Below are positions 30,891 through 41,404 of a stretch of 64,000 nucleotides of DNA, one piece after another (the stretch's first letter is position 1; each line of letters starts with the position of its first letter). Made by a program: the position numbers and the translations under genes. A model generated the notes under the pieces. It searched no databases. It was given only the letters and a program-made list of their open reading frames with translations, and was not told where the DNA came from. Source of the stretch: Phascolarctos cinereus (lineage: Eukaryota > Chordata > Mammalia > Diprotodontia > Phascolarctidae); contig NW_018343987.1 of assembly GCF_002099425.1 (NCBI RefSeq), forward strand, positions 15,129,501 to 15,193,500, given 5' to 3'.

Positions 30891-31146
30891 GCAGCTAGGT
30901 GGCACAGTGGACAAAGTGCTGAGCCTGGAGTCAGAAAAATTTCTCTTCCTGAGTTCAAATCTGGCCTCAGACATTTACTAGCTGTGTGACCCCAGGAAAG
31001 TCATTTAATCCTGCTTGCCTCAGTTTCCTCATCTGTAAAATGAACTGGAGAAGGAAATGACCAACCATTCCAGTATCTCTGCCAAGAAAACCCCAAATGA
31101 AGTCATGAAGAACCAGACACAACTGAAATGATTAAACAACAACAAA
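30891..31146 (+). mobile_element. RTE-tailed SINE, full length, inserted in L2
   Basis: GCAGCTAGGTGGCACAGTGG to CACAACTGAAATGATTAAAC then AACAACAA. It separates two parts of the antisense L2. Confidence 0.92.
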
Positions 31147-31430
31147 TAGTCAAGATATGTGCAGAGTAGATAGAAGGTAATGTTAGATGGGGAGAGTCTA
31201 GCACTTGAGATCCCTGGAAAGGCCTCCTACAGAAGATAGGATTTGAATTGAGACTTTAAAGAAGTCAGAGAAATTAAAAGGTAGAGATGAGGAGGGAGGA
31301 GCTTCCAGGCATGTGGCACCACCCATGCAAATGCACAGAGATGCGAGACAGAGAGTCAAGGGCAAGGAACAGTAAGCAGGTCAATGTAGCTGGATCATAG
31401 AGAGTGGAGGTGGGGGGAAGGCTGAGCGCT
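31147..31430 (-). mobile_element. L2 fragment, antisense, continued
   Basis: GGAAAGGCCTCCTACAGAAG, ATAGGATTTGAATTGAGAC, CTTCCAGGCATGTGGCACCA and AAGGAACAGTAAGCAGGTCA are antisense L2 C-terminal and 3-prime UTR sequence in order. Confidence 0.8.
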
Positions 31431-31439
31431 AAGAAAAGA

Positions 31440-31600
31440 GTTATAAGAAAAGCACATTACAAACCTTAAAGTTACATAAATGTGCATGTGCACACACATA
31501 TTGATCTCATTAGATTGTAAATATATAAGTATATATAAATGTGAGTTGCTATTGTGATTATGGTGATGGTTATTTATTATTATTCCCTTTACGCACACAT
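31440..31600 (+). mobile_element. Mar1-type SINE 3-prime trace with AT/CA insert
   Basis: AAAGCACATTACAAACCTTA then AAGTTACATAAATGTG and GAGTTGCTATTGTGATTATG recall the Mar1 end, separated by a CA/TA-rich stretch. Confidence 0.5.
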
Positions 31601-31619
31601 CCCTAAGGAGGTGACATGG

Positions 31620-31860
31620 GACAGAGTAATAGTATTAAAACTGGAAGCAGAGGGTCTGGTTTTGAATCTTTACTGAGTGACATTGAACAAGTCATTATCT
31701 CCCTGGGCATCAAATTTTTAGACTATATCTAAAAGGAAAGGGTTAAATTACTCATCTGTGTGATCTTCTCCAAGTCACTTAAATTTGGTAAACCTCAACT
31801 TTCTCATCTACAAAATGGATGGTTGGATTGGATACCATCTAAGGGCCTTTTCAGATCTAC
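31620..31860 (+). mobile_element. MIR-type SINE with partial internal duplication
   Basis: The CORE-like block appears twice, GAACAAGTCATTATCTCCCT at 31685 and CTCCAAGTCACTTAAATTTG at 31768, followed by CTCATCTACAAAATGGATGG and the CCTTTTCAGATCTACATC end. Two MIRs or an internal duplication would both explain it. Confidence 0.65.
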
Positions 31861-31870
31861 ATCTATGATC

Positions 31871-32128
31871 TAGCTGTGTGATTATGTCAGTTGTATTTGA
31901 CTCTTCATGACTGCATTTGGGGGTTTTCTTGGCAAAGGTACTGAAGTGGTTTGTCATTTCTTTCTCCAACTCATTTTACAGATGAGGAAACTTAGGCAAA
32001 CTGGGTGAAGTGATTTGCCCAGGGTCACACATCTAGGAAGTGTCTAGGGCTAGATTTGAACTCGGGAAGATGAGTATTCCTGATTCCAAGCCCAGTACTT
32101 CATCCACTGCACCACCTACCTGCCCCAT
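31871..32128 (-). mobile_element. RTE-tailed SINE with TSD
   Basis: Full antisense copy. ATCTATGATC at 31861-31870 is repeated at 32129-32138, a 10-bp target duplication that is also the end of the MIR into which it inserted. Confidence 0.9.
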
Positions 32129-32138
32129 ATCTATGATC

Positions 32139-32834
32139 ATATGATCCTAAATTCTTACCTATCCTGAACCATTAGAACCATTACAGCCATGCTTTCAGCT
32201 TCCTGATGCCCAGTACCAGTGGCCCCAAGGTTTAAGAATCTCTTTGAAAGTATACTGTTCCACCATTACTGCTCCTCCACCAAACGGATGCCTGCTGGGT
32301 TGTTGATGGTGGTGATTGCCTGTGTATGAAAGATCAAGCAAAGTCTGGCTGCAAAGGAAAGGTCTCTGAACTAGACCTACCAATCCATCCAGTTCCCCTT
32401 CTGGGTCTCTCCCTTTCACTCTCCCCTGTCTCATTCTCTTTGACTCACCCCATTCTTCTGTCAGTTCCTCAAATAACACAACACTCAATCATCCCACTCA
32501 GCACCCTCCCCAGGGTGCCTTTTGGGAGAATGTAGCACAATCTTCTTGTCACTTTATCATCCACTGAAACTCAACAGTGATGAGCAGGAAGTCCTGTTGC
32601 TACAACATTGAATACAATCTGTTTAGGTTGAGGGGAAAGCAAATATAAACATTCTTTTCTTGGTCACTGGCTCTGGGGGTGCAGGATGGCTTCAGAAAAT
32701 AGTCCTGTCACCTCCCTCCTACCTCTCCATGTTCCTCCTTCCAGAGACGCTGGAGGGACCCAAAGACTCATGCTCCCATATGTGCAGGCACCTTAGATGG
32801 GAGGCCTCCTGTTTTCAGATGAAGAATTTTAGTG
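32139..32834. other. Low-repeat stretch
   Basis: No repeat family or gene recognised over 700 bp. Open frames on both strands (97 residues minus, 69 and 66 plus) show no domain. Confidence 0.45.
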
Positions 32835-32955
32835 TGATATCAGATTGCACTCCATCTTGAGGAGTGAGGCAGGGAGGGATGGAGAGAAAATGTAAAACTC
32901 AAAAGCTTATGGAAGTGATTGTTGAAAACTAAAACTAAATTAATTAATAAAAAAA
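32835..32955 (+). mobile_element. L1 3-prime end, strongly truncated
   Basis: TATCAGATTGCACTCCATCT, GGGAGGGATGGAGAGAAAAT and AAAGCTTATGGAAGTGATTG then an A-rich tail match the 3-prime UTR of the L1 at 27150-27277. Confidence 0.88.
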
Positions 32956-32982
32956 AGGAAGAAGAAGAAGAAGAAGAAGAAT
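32956..32982. repeat. (GAA)n microsatellite at an L1 tail
   Basis: Nine AAG units directly after the L1 A-tail, so the tail probably seeded it. Confidence 0.92.
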
Positions 32983-32984
32983 GG

Positions 32985-33030
32985 TGTGTTAGAGCCAGAA
33001 GGAATGTTAGAGACCATTTAGGCCAACTCA
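32985..33030 (-). mobile_element. MIR/L3-type remnant, left part
   Basis: GAGCCAGAAGGAATGTTAGA then GACCATTTAGGCCAACTCAC is interrupted by L1 sequence and resumes at about 33318. Confidence 0.65.
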
Positions 33031-33317
33031 CTCAATTTACTTATTTTTAAAATTTTAAAATTTTGTCAATTAAAAAACATTTTTTTTCTCTCCCTCCTGC
33101 CTCCACTTAAAAGAAAAACAAGACCCTCATAATAAATATGTGCAGTTAGGCAAAAAACAGTCCCACATTCATCATTCCCACATTCCCAAATTTCAGATCC
33201 AAGTACAAATGTCTCATTTTGAATGTTGAATCCATCAGGAGGTAGGTAGCAGATATGGTGGGTAGCAGAAGTCACTGGCAGTCCTTGGAATTATGGGCCT
33301 TGGTTGCATTGACCGTT
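33031..33317 (-). mobile_element. L1 3-prime end, antisense, inserted in MIR/L3 remnant
   Basis: From an AT-rich antisense tail it runs through TCCCTCCTGCCTCCACTTAA, CAGTCCCACATTCATCATTC and AATGTCTCATTTTGAATGTT, a marsupial L1 3-prime UTR subtype different from those at 24500 and 38506. Confidence 0.72.
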
Positions 33318-33440
33318 CATTTTACAAATGAGAAAACTAAAGACCAGCGATAGGAAGTGACTTGCCTAAAGGTGAACAGCAAATTATTGACAGAGCTGGG
33401 ACTAGAACCCAGGTTTCCCAACCCCCAGCTCAGTATGTTC
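33318..33440 (-). mobile_element. MIR-type SINE, right part
   Basis: TTTACAAATGAGAAAACTAA, AGTGACTTGCCTAAAGGTGA and CTAGAACCCAGGTTTCCCAA in antisense MIR order. Confidence 0.75.
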
Positions 33441-34640
33441 TGCCTGTAAATTTTGCAGGTGATTTTACAGAATGAAAGCAACAGAAGGGATCAGGTAGGA
33501 GGCTGAATGGTGTTAAAGGGTAGGTAGAGATTGGTTATAATTTTTGGACAGCAAAAATTGCTCATTTCCTCATCATAGTGGAACAACCAGAAGACAATGC
33601 TGTCATTAGCCTGATGCTATTAATAATCAGGACCAGGTCCTGGGGAAGCCCATGCTCACCCTGGAAGTTGTGTGCTCCACTCACACCAGAAAAACCTCTG
33701 TCCAAGTGTCAGATACTCAGTGGTCTCCAGGGAACTGGTGACTTTGTCCCTTAACACTTTCTGCTGTTTGGGTAGCGCTTGTTCAATTGTTAATCTGTGA
33801 TGAGTGGATGGGTGGAGAGTTAGTGTGGATTTATCCACCAGAATCTTAGCCTTTCTGGAAGACCCCTCTTGCTAGGGAACCTAATGAATTATAGAAGTAT
33901 CACTTTGTGAAATCATAGAATCAGCAAAATGATGAAAGAACTATCTTGCAACAACACGTGCTATCTCTCCCGGATCCAGGACATCCCTGGTCTTCATGCA
34001 TTGGTCAAACCCAGGAATCTTAAGAGAAAACTCAGTTTCAGATGCCAGGAGCGAGAGTCCCAAATGCTGAAATAGCAAATGTCTGAGAAGCTTTCCACTC
34101 ATAGATTGAGCCCCGCCCCCTCAGTTTTTCCATTTATGGTTGCCAGGGAAGTCACTGTCAACCAAGTCAGTTGAGGTAATTCATAATTTGGCATGGCTGG
34201 GTTCCTCATACCATGAGGAAGTGGAGTCACTGGGAGGGAAAAAAATTCTCAGGCCACTTTTCTTTAGGTGTTACTCCTTCCCTTCTTTGTCCACATTGCT
34301 AGTTTCTTTGACTTCAGCACTGGCTTATGGACCTACTTCTGTGAGTCACAGTCTCACCACTATTGGCTCAACATGGGAAATTATGGCCAGACAGAGCAGG
34401 ATCTCTCCATTCTATTTATCATCTTATTTTTGTCTTTGTCTGTCTCTCTGTCTGTTTCTCTCTCCTCCCTATCCGTCCCTCTCTCAAAATTCCTGCAAAT
34501 TCTATCTCCTCTGTTGCTACACTCGTTTCTGCTTAGACTATGGGATTTCTTGCTTCTCACCCTGACTTCCACCCTCACAGTGGCTCCATTCAATACCAGG
34601 ACAACAGAACTCCAGCTCATTTCCCTCCCTCCCTCAGAAC
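33441..34640. other. Low-repeat stretch with one TCTC-rich run
   Basis: No repeat or gene recognised over 1.2 kb except a pyrimidine run at about 34430-34490 (GTCTGTCTCTCTGTCTGTTT). Two overlapping plus-strand frames at 34140-34732 (141 and 154 residues) are hydrophobic and serine-rich because of that run. The 33540-33660 block (ATGCTATTAATAATCAGGAC) might be conserved non-coding DNA. Confidence 0.4.
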
Positions 34641-34659
34641 CTAAGACAAAGAAGATAAT

Positions 34660-34790
34660 TACAATGGAATCACACCAGTTTAGAATTGGAATTTTGGAGA
34701 TCTGTTTTACCTTCTTATTTGCAAATGAATAGATGAGGAAACTGGGATTTAGAGAGGTTAGGTGACTTGCCCAAAGTCATACATGGTTAA
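34660..34790 (-). mobile_element. MIR-type remnant
   Basis: AATAGATGAGGAAACTGGGA then GAGAGGTTAGGTGACTTGCC and CAAAGTCATACATGG are antisense MIR CORE. Confidence 0.68.
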
Positions 34791-35370
34791 AGGAAAAGAT
34801 GCCCTTACCCCTCCACAAAAAAGGGTATGAAAATAAAAGTCCCTTAAATGTGGGAATGAGCCACCAAAGGGGCAGAAGACACAGAAGAAAGAACTGCAAA
34901 GATGCTGTTTATTTTCAGCTTTCCAAGTTGTTTTTCTCTTAGACATCACACCCTTCACATCCTCTGGGACAATTACTGAGGTGGCATTCAACACATTTCC
35001 TGAGCTCAGGCTGTCTTTAAGCAGAGTCTAATTTTAAATACTATTTCTGGATTTCAAGGAAGTATGAATAACCTGAAGAATTTCTTTCTTCTGTCTGTCT
35101 GTTTTTCTGACTCTTCTGCTGTTTGGTTAGGAATTGTACAGATATTGGACTGTTGCTGCCACAAAGCCACCTCTCCAAGTCATCGCTCCAAAGGATCTCA
35201 GTTACCCCAGGCTCTGTAGAGAAGATTTTAGGGAAGTAGAAGTGATGAGGTAAAGGAAGGCCTACTAAAAAAGTAAAGTCATTGGTCCTTTACAGATAAT
35301 GCCAAGAACTCAGAAATCATACTTGGCACCAAAATTTACACAGATTAATCAAACTAATTGCTGAATGCAT
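34791..35370. other. Unassigned stretch
   Basis: No repeat or gene is recognised in these 580 bp. Confidence 0.5.
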
Positions 35371-35725
35371 TGAAGGGAAGGAAGGGAGGGAAGGAGAGAA
35401 AGACAAAGACTGAGAGACAGAGAGTTAAAATCAGAGAAACAGAGACAAAGAAATCAGAGAGACAGAAAAAAAGAGACACAGGGATGGTGTGACAGAAAGA
35501 GAAAAAAGAGACAGAGATTGATTAGAAAGGGAGAAAGAGAAATAGAGGGTTAGAGATGGGGACAGGAAGATGGGCAGTGAGAGAGAAAACAGTGGAGACA
35601 GAGACTGGGGGGAGAGAGACAGACAAACAGAGATAGAGACAGAGAGAGACAGAGGCAGAGAGAGAAAGAGACAGACATAAACAGGGACAAAAAAAGTAAC
35701 AGAGATAGAAAGACAGAGTCTGGAA
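35371..35725. repeat. Purine-rich (GAGACA)-type degenerate repeat
   Basis: About 350 bp of imperfect GAGACAGA/GAGAAA units (CAGACAAACAGAGATAGAGA). The complementary leucine/serine/phenylalanine-rich frames, up to 114 residues, are by-products. Confidence 0.92.
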
Positions 35726-35834
35726 CTGAGGAAGAAGCCTGAACAACTGAAAACAGTAATATTGGAACTTGTCATTAGAGAAATATAAGGCTGAGGGCAG
35801 TAATGAAGTCATCATCTACTCAATTCCCTTGCCC

Positions 35835-35995
35835 CTTAGTAGGACTAGTGATTCTCAAAAATCCCTAGGAAGGACATTTTGCACCTTTCTTGTAACCTGT
35901 CCTGAGTTTTTATAACCTTTAACATTAAGAAGTTTTCTGACATCTAACCTTTATCCCCTGTGCTGTGGGTTCTGCTCACTTTCACCCATGTTGTC
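35835..35995 (-). mobile_element. L3/CR1-type remnant
   Basis: AACATTAAGAAGTTTTCTGA then CATCTAACCTTTATCCCCTG parallels AGGAAGTTCTTCCTGATGTC then TAACCTAAATCTCC of antisense CR1/L3 ends. Confidence 0.55.
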
Positions 35996-36669
35996 TCCTC
36001 AGTTGGGGATTACCAACTCCCTACATTCCACAGGAATTAGTAAAGGCTTGGGAGCACCCAGGTACTGGAAATAAAGAGCAATTTGCAGTCTGGGAGAAAA
36101 TATACATGGAGTGAGGGAGGAGGCAGAAAAGGGTAGAAGACTGAGACCCAAAAAAGCCAAGCGAAGGAGTTCACAAAAGCAGGAAGTCATGAGCTAAGAG
36201 GTCCAACACCAAGGGGAAGTGTGCACAGAGCAAGGATAGGGAACCACAATAGAATAAATACAGTGTATTAGTAATTGACACATTATTTCATGAAGAAATT
36301 GGCCTAAGACAAAGTCTTTTTATAGCAGAAAGGGTGACCACATTCTCTCCTCGATCAGTGACCACCATGCAGATGTGGTCCTGGATATGGTTATCCCCCA
36401 AAAAACACCTCCCTAGAACTCAAGGCCATGATTTGGCAGGATAGTGCAGGAAGAAGGCATCTTCCAATTCAGTGAAATCGTTCCCATTTTCTCCCCTTGG
36501 GCCTGTAGCAAGCCCATAACCTTCATGAATTTAGGATCTCTTGGACTATACATTTCTCATCTGTCCACAATTAGTGAGGAAAAAAATATATGGATTTAGT
36601 GGCTATAATTCAGTGGATATAGATGGACTCATGACAAGAAGGAATAGAAGCAAGTGATGATGGGAAATG
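35996..36669. other. Unassigned stretch
   Basis: No repeat or gene is recognised. It could hold more of the Ty3/gypsy fossil found further right, but I see no protein likeness that would support that. Confidence 0.45.
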
Positions 36670-36755
36670 TCATAGAAGGGATCTTTGTTCAGGTAAGTTG
36701 AACTAAATGGTTTATAAGGTCCTTTACAGGTGAGATTCTATGACTCTGGGAACAA
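36670..36755 (+). mobile_element. MIR-type 3-prime fragment
   Basis: TTGAACTAAATGGTTTATAA then GGTCCTTTACAGGTGAGATT resembles the end of the MIR-like copies at 21246 and 56778. Confidence 0.5.
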
Positions 36756-36849
36756 CCTGGCTAAAGGTTGTGAGATTCACCTCTGGAATGATTGAGAAGG
36801 GCCCCATCATCCAGTTTCTCGGATTCTTAGTGGATCTGTTGGTGAGTAG

Positions 36850-37322
36850 ATCTGACAAAGGGAGATGGGACGTGGTAGGATGTTTGCAGCAGGAGGAATC
36901 CTCATGTGAGAGGTGGCACTTGAGCTGAGCCTCAGAGGAAGCTAGAGACTCAAAGAAATGCAGATAAAGAGGAAGTGCATTCAAGGTATGGCGGTGAGAC
37001 TGTACAAAGCCATAGACATGGGGATGGATTGTTTTGAATGAGGAATAGCAAGATTATTTTGAATGGCTCCATGGAGCACTAAGGGGTTTAATATAAGCCT
37101 GGAAAGGTAGAAGCCAGTCAGTCTGTGAAGGGCTGTAAATGCCAAACAGAAAAGTGGCCTTTACAAAGCCACTGGAGCTTTTTTTGAGCTGGGAATGACA
37201 TGGTCAATCCTGCACTTTAGGAATATCACTTTATAAGAAATGTAGTGAATGAATTGGAGAAGAGAGAGACCTGAGCCATGGAGACCAAGTAGGAGGCTTT
37301 GGGAACAGTCCAGATAAGAGGT
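36850..37322 (-). mobile_element. L2 fragment, antisense
   Basis: GTGGCACTTGAGCTGAGCCT, AGCCAGTCAGTCTGTGAAGG, GTAAATGCCAAACAGAAAAG, GCTGGGAATGACATGGTCAA, TTTAGGAATATCACTTTATA and GAGACCAAGTAGGAGGCTTT follow antisense L2 through the C-terminal part of its reverse transcriptase. It abuts the Ty3/gypsy fossil. Confidence 0.8.
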
Positions 37323-38345
37323 CTGAAGGCTCTCAAGGTTGTTATGGCCTGTGTCCATGATGATCAAAGCCAAGCTATCCCGACATGTCACCAGGAATTG
37401 TGTGGCCTTTAATGTGAGTAGTTCTTTCTCCCAAATAGTATGGTTCTCTGCCATGGCTAATTTGCAGAAGTACTTTCAGGGTTGTGATACTGGGAAAGCA
37501 ACATGGCTTATGACAGGAGAGCCCCTTCTGGGACACTGGATATATTGGCTTCTGTGTTCCAATTTTTATAAGAACCTTGATAGATCAAGATGGAGCCCAA
37601 GACAAGACAGTGCCTAGGCTCACGGAATGCACTCTCTGCTTCCAGGGTCCAATAGAATATCTTGGCCTGGTTTACCACATGTGAGGTCAGCATAGCCCTA
37701 TCAGAGAAAAGAGTCTAGGAGTGGAGAAGTGACCATATGTAGGAATAGCCATGAACTACTGCGGGTCTTTTGTCTTTATGCGGGTCCCACACTGCAATTT
37801 AATTCAGCCTTTCCTTAAATGGACCCATAAATAGTCCCATTTGACCTGTTATATGTCCCAAGAATATCATCTCTTCCTTGAATTGGAACTTCTCCAACTT
37901 GGCAAATAACACCAGTGATTTATTGGTATAAGTGTTTGGGTGTGACCTGAACCATTCCAGGACTATTCTTGACAGAGTCTTGGAAATAGATGAGAATATT
38001 GTCAAGGTGAAACACCACAAGTAGGTCCTTAGGAATGGAATTCATGAACTTCTGAAAGACCATGAGGACATTACACAAGTTACATGACAAAAATTATTTA
38101 ATTGGGTCCCTCTCTGCTGCCAGAGGTAGAGGAAAAAAGAAGTATTCAGTTACCTATCAGAACTTGAATATACCTGGAGGTTGGAGGAACATTCATTCAG
38201 CCTGGGTTGTTCTGGCTGGTTTACAGTCACACAGGCTAGGATGTGACCCAAGGGAGCTTTAATAACTAATAGATATTGATCTTGACAGGTCATGATCAAA
38301 ATCATCAGAAACTGGGGCCTTACAATTAGCTTTCCCAATTTGATT
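37323..38345 (-). mobile_element. Ty3/gypsy-type pol fossil (reverse transcriptase and RNase H)
   Basis: Read on the minus strand, several separate short frames each resemble parts of Ty3/gypsy pol in the correct order: a thumb-side RT segment around the catalytic strand (HLDNILIYF) near 37990, the following LFAKLEKFQFKEEMIFLGH segment, a TLEAESAFREP connection segment, and an RNase H segment with WEKELLTLKA. It is broken in many places and cannot encode a protein. No LTRs, gag or integrase are identified; the 38345 limit is approximate and the left end abuts an L2. Ty3/gypsy sequences are rare in mammals: the known ones are the domesticated sushi-ichi-derived genes (RTL/SIRH family) and the old MamGyp repeats. 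Either could be the source. Divergence suggests a therian or older age. Confidence 0.75.
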
Positions 38346-38505
38346 CATGGCTCACAAGTAGAGATTCAATACTTAAAGAGACCTACTACTCTTTCCTTAG
38401 CCATTGTGTGGAGAACCAAAAGGGTCCTATTAGCAAGGTCCCTGCTTTTGTTGGTGATCATTTCTATTACTTTTTTTATACTGCATTATGCAATCCCAAG
38501 TATTG

Positions 38506-39066
38506 TTTTTAAATAATTAATGTATTTTTAGTTTTCAACATTCACTTCCATAAGATTTTGCATTTTAAATTTTCTCACCCTTCCTCTCCCCCCCTCCCCC
38601 CAAGATGTCATGCAATCTGATATAGGCTCCACATATACATTCATGTTAAGCATATTTTCCCATTAGTCATGATGTAAAGAACAATTAGAACTAATAGGAG
38701 GAACCACGAGAATGAAACAATAAAACAAAACAACAAAGGAAAAGGTAAGCAAATGATATGCTTCCATCTTCATATTTCTTTCTCTGGATGTGGATAGCAT
38801 TTTCCATTGTGAGTCTTTTGTAATTGTCTTAAATTATTGCATTGCTGTGAAGAGCCAAGTCTATCAAAGTCAGTCATTGCACAGTGTAGCTCTTACTGCG
38901 TATAATGTTCTCCTGGTTCTACTCATTTCACTCAGCATCAGTCCATACAAGTCTTTCCAGGTTTTTCTGAAGTCTGCCTGTTCATCATTTCTTATTGCAC
39001 AATAGTATTCCATCATATTCCTATACCACAACTTGTTCATCCATTCCCCCAATTGATGGGCATCCC
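38506..39066 (-). mobile_element. L1 3-prime end, 5-prime truncated
   Basis: AATTAATGTATTTTTAGTTT at the left is the antisense tail; then TCACTTCCATAAGATTTTGC, CAAGATGTCATGCAATCTGA, ATGTGGATAGCATTTTCCAT, CACTCAGCATCAGTCCATAC and ATTGCACAATAGTATTCCAT. The last part is the C-terminal end of ORF2 (NNPKDY region equivalents at 58600-58700 in sense). Fairly well preserved. Confidence 0.92.
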
Positions 39067-39164
39067 TTCGCTTCTATTATTTTTGCCCAAGGATTTTAAA
39101 GGGATTCTTCTTTAGGCTTCAGTCATGAGAATGAATTACTTTTCTTCCTTTATTACCCTCTATG

Positions 39165-39410
39165 TCCTTGAGAGAGAACTAGTCTCAGAGTCAAGAAGGC
39201 CTGGGTTCAAGTCTTACCTCTGAAACATAATGGCTATATCAGCCTGGGTGCAAACTGCTTAATCCTTTGGTACTCTAGGCTACTCTCTGATACAATATGT
39301 TGCACAGAAGTTGTTGACCTGAATTGGTAGAGAAAATGTCCTCACCGAAAGTTCCCTATGCCAGTGAAATCACAGGTCCAGACCCCATCTATCCCTACTC
39401 ATATGTTCAA
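39165..39410 (+). mobile_element. CORE-SINE of a third type (Ther1/MIR-like)
   Basis: TCAGAGTCAAGAAGGCCTGG, GTTCAAGTCTTACCTCTGAA, GCTACTCTCTGATACAATAT, GAATTGGTAGAGAAAATGTC and CCAGTGAAATCACAGGTCCA match a marsupial CORE-SINE whose 3-prime half differs from both Mar1 and the RTE-tailed type. Confidence 0.72.
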
Positions 39411-39812
39411 AATTAGGGAAATGAATTGGGGTCCGTAGCAGGGAGGTGAATTGACTACTCCCAGACAATCTAGCTTTGGGGCCAGATTTGTGATCTTGTT
39501 CCTTTGGGTACATTTCTGCTACCAACATGCATAGGAGAAAACATTTGTTGGGCTATTCCTCCTGTACCATCAAAGGGGCACAGCTAGAGGCATGACTTTC
39601 CCAGAGCTATGGCCCAGGTCACTCTATGGAGCTAGCTGGTCAGCCAAGTTTATAGAAGATTTTTCTCAGTGCAATGTTTACTTAGGTGTGTAATGTCTGT
39701 GGTCTGAGTAGGTAAGAGCACTACCCATATAGATGAAATACTAAATAAGAGCATATATTGATATTTGTATACCCATTAATTCTCATTCATGATTAATAAA
39801 ATGATGATGATA
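39411..39812. other. Unassigned stretch
   Basis: No repeat or gene recognised in 400 bp. Confidence 0.5.
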
Positions 39813-40078
39813 ATGGAGGCAGCTAAGTGGCACAGCAGATAAAGTGCTGGACCTGAAGTTAGGACATGTGAGTTCAAACCCAGCCTCAGACACTTCCAAC
39901 CTATGTGACCCTGAGCAAGTCACTTCACTTCTGTCTGCCTCAGTTTCCTCAACTGGAAAATGGGCATGATAATAGCACCTACCTCCCAGGGCTTTTGTGA
40001 GGATAAAATGAAGTAATATTTGTAAAGTGCTTAGCATAGTGCCTGGCATATAGTAGATGGTTAATAAACCTTTGTTTC
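39813..40078 (+). mobile_element. Mar1-type CORE-SINE, full length
   Basis: GGCAGCTAAGTGGCACAGCA, AATAGCACCTACCTCCCAGG, TGTAAAGTGCTTAGCATAGT and GCCTGGCATATAGTAGATGG then TTAATAAACC. Confidence 0.92.
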
Positions 40079-40201
40079 TTATCCCTACCTCCTAATAATA
40101 GAGATAGAGACTGGATCTATGATTTTGTTGGCATAGGGAACTCCCTGGTCAGGACATGACCATTACCAATTCAGGTTGGTACTTTGTTTGCAATATATAG
40201 T

Positions 40202-40356
40202 ATGGTTTTTTTTTGATCAGGCAATTGGGGTTGAGTGACTTGCCTAGGGTCACACAACATAGCTAGTAAGTGTCAGGTATCTGAGGCCGGATTTGAACTC
40301 AGGTTCTCCTGATTCCAGAGCCCATGCTCTAACTACCACACCACTTAGTTGCTTCA
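40202..40356 (-). mobile_element. Poly(A)-tailed marsupial SINE with TSD
   Basis: Antisense copy starting from a T-run. CAATATATAGT at 40191-40201 recurs at 40357-40367 (11 bp). The head end is somewhat diverged (ACACCACTTAGTTGCTT). Confidence 0.88.
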
Positions 40357-40379
40357 CAATATATAGTCTTAAAGAGAGT

Positions 40380-40700
40380 TGCCCAGAGCACTCAGAGGTT
40401 GTGATTAGCCCATGGTCACACATGGCTACTTTCTGTCAGAGGCAGGATTTGAACCCAGGTTTACCTGACTCCAAGTCCATCTCTTTATCTAGTTTACCAT
40501 AATGCCTCACATAGCTATATAGTACTTAATGGATTACAAAATGCTTTCCTCACAACAGCTCGTTGGGCAGATAATATAACTATTATTATCATCCCCATTT
40601 TATAGATGAGGAAAGTGAGGCCCAGAGAGACTTAACCCAAGTTTCTCAGGTAGTTAAGTTGTGTAACTAGGATTTGAACCCAGATTTTTCTATTCCAGAT
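40380..40700 (-). mobile_element. Two adjacent MIR/Mar1-type SINEs, antisense
   Basis: The first covers about 40380-40505 (CCATGGTCACACATGGCTAC, GGATTTGAACCCAGGTTTAC). The second covers 40510-40700 (GGATTACAAAATGCTTTCCT, TTTTATAGATGAGGAAAGTG, GGATTTGAACCCAGATTTTT). Confidence 0.78.
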
Positions 40701-41404
40701 TCAGAGGGAATCTTCCCTTTGGGGAAGAGATTTAAGCAGGATCAATGACTTGCAATTCTGAGGTGAAGAAGTGATTGGGTATCTGGCTTAGGACAAAAGA
40801 GAAGATATTTGGTCTCTACTGGTGCTCACATGTGTCTGATAACTTAGTTGGCCAACAGTAGAGAGCTAAATTAGGTGCATAGGAAGCTCAAAGTGAGAAA
40901 CTCTGAGAAAAACATCAATGGAACAAGGAAGCCCAACTCAAGGTGTAATATGTGGAGCGTGATGGTCATGAATGTAGCCCACAAGGCTTAGATTGAAGAT
41001 ATGGCTAGTCCATTGCAAGTTGAAAGATCTGCCTTGTAGAACCTACTTAGAGGACCAGCCATAATGGAGATGTGAGATGAGGTGGGAAGGTTCTGAATAG
41101 ATAGCAACATGGAAACTTTTGATATAATGAGGGAGGTCTAAAACCCAGGGGCCAAAAGGAGAAGGATCCTTTCTGGGAGTTTGGGGTTCAGGGTGGGCTT
41201 ACGTACATCTTAGCCTGAGAATAAAAGGTATTATAAGATGAGCAAATAGGTAGAAATCTGCATTAGACTAAGACCCCACCATGTGATAAGGAGGAAAGAG
41301 GAAGAAGATTCCTAAAGATATCAAACAATAGCGCTGTGTAGGCAGTTCTATAACAATGGAATGAAAAGCAAGTTAGTCCTAAGGTCCAGATGAGGGAGAA
41401 GAAT
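40701..41404. other. Low-repeat stretch
   Basis: 700 bp with no recognised repeat or gene and few open frames. Confidence 0.5.

Noticed and set aside
30790-31430. CRISPR-like or satellite array
   Set aside because: The repeated (TCAA), (GT) and L2 tail motifs have no regular spacer structure; they are separate simple repeats and L2 ends.
35431-35815. Hydrophobic minus-strand frames resembling membrane proteins
   Set aside because: They come from the GAGACA purine tract read in reverse; the leucine/serine/valine richness is a by-product.
36340-36560. Integrase or gag part of the Ty3/gypsy fossil
   Set aside because: I looked for protein likeness on the minus strand and found nothing specific enough to extend the fossil leftwards past the L2.
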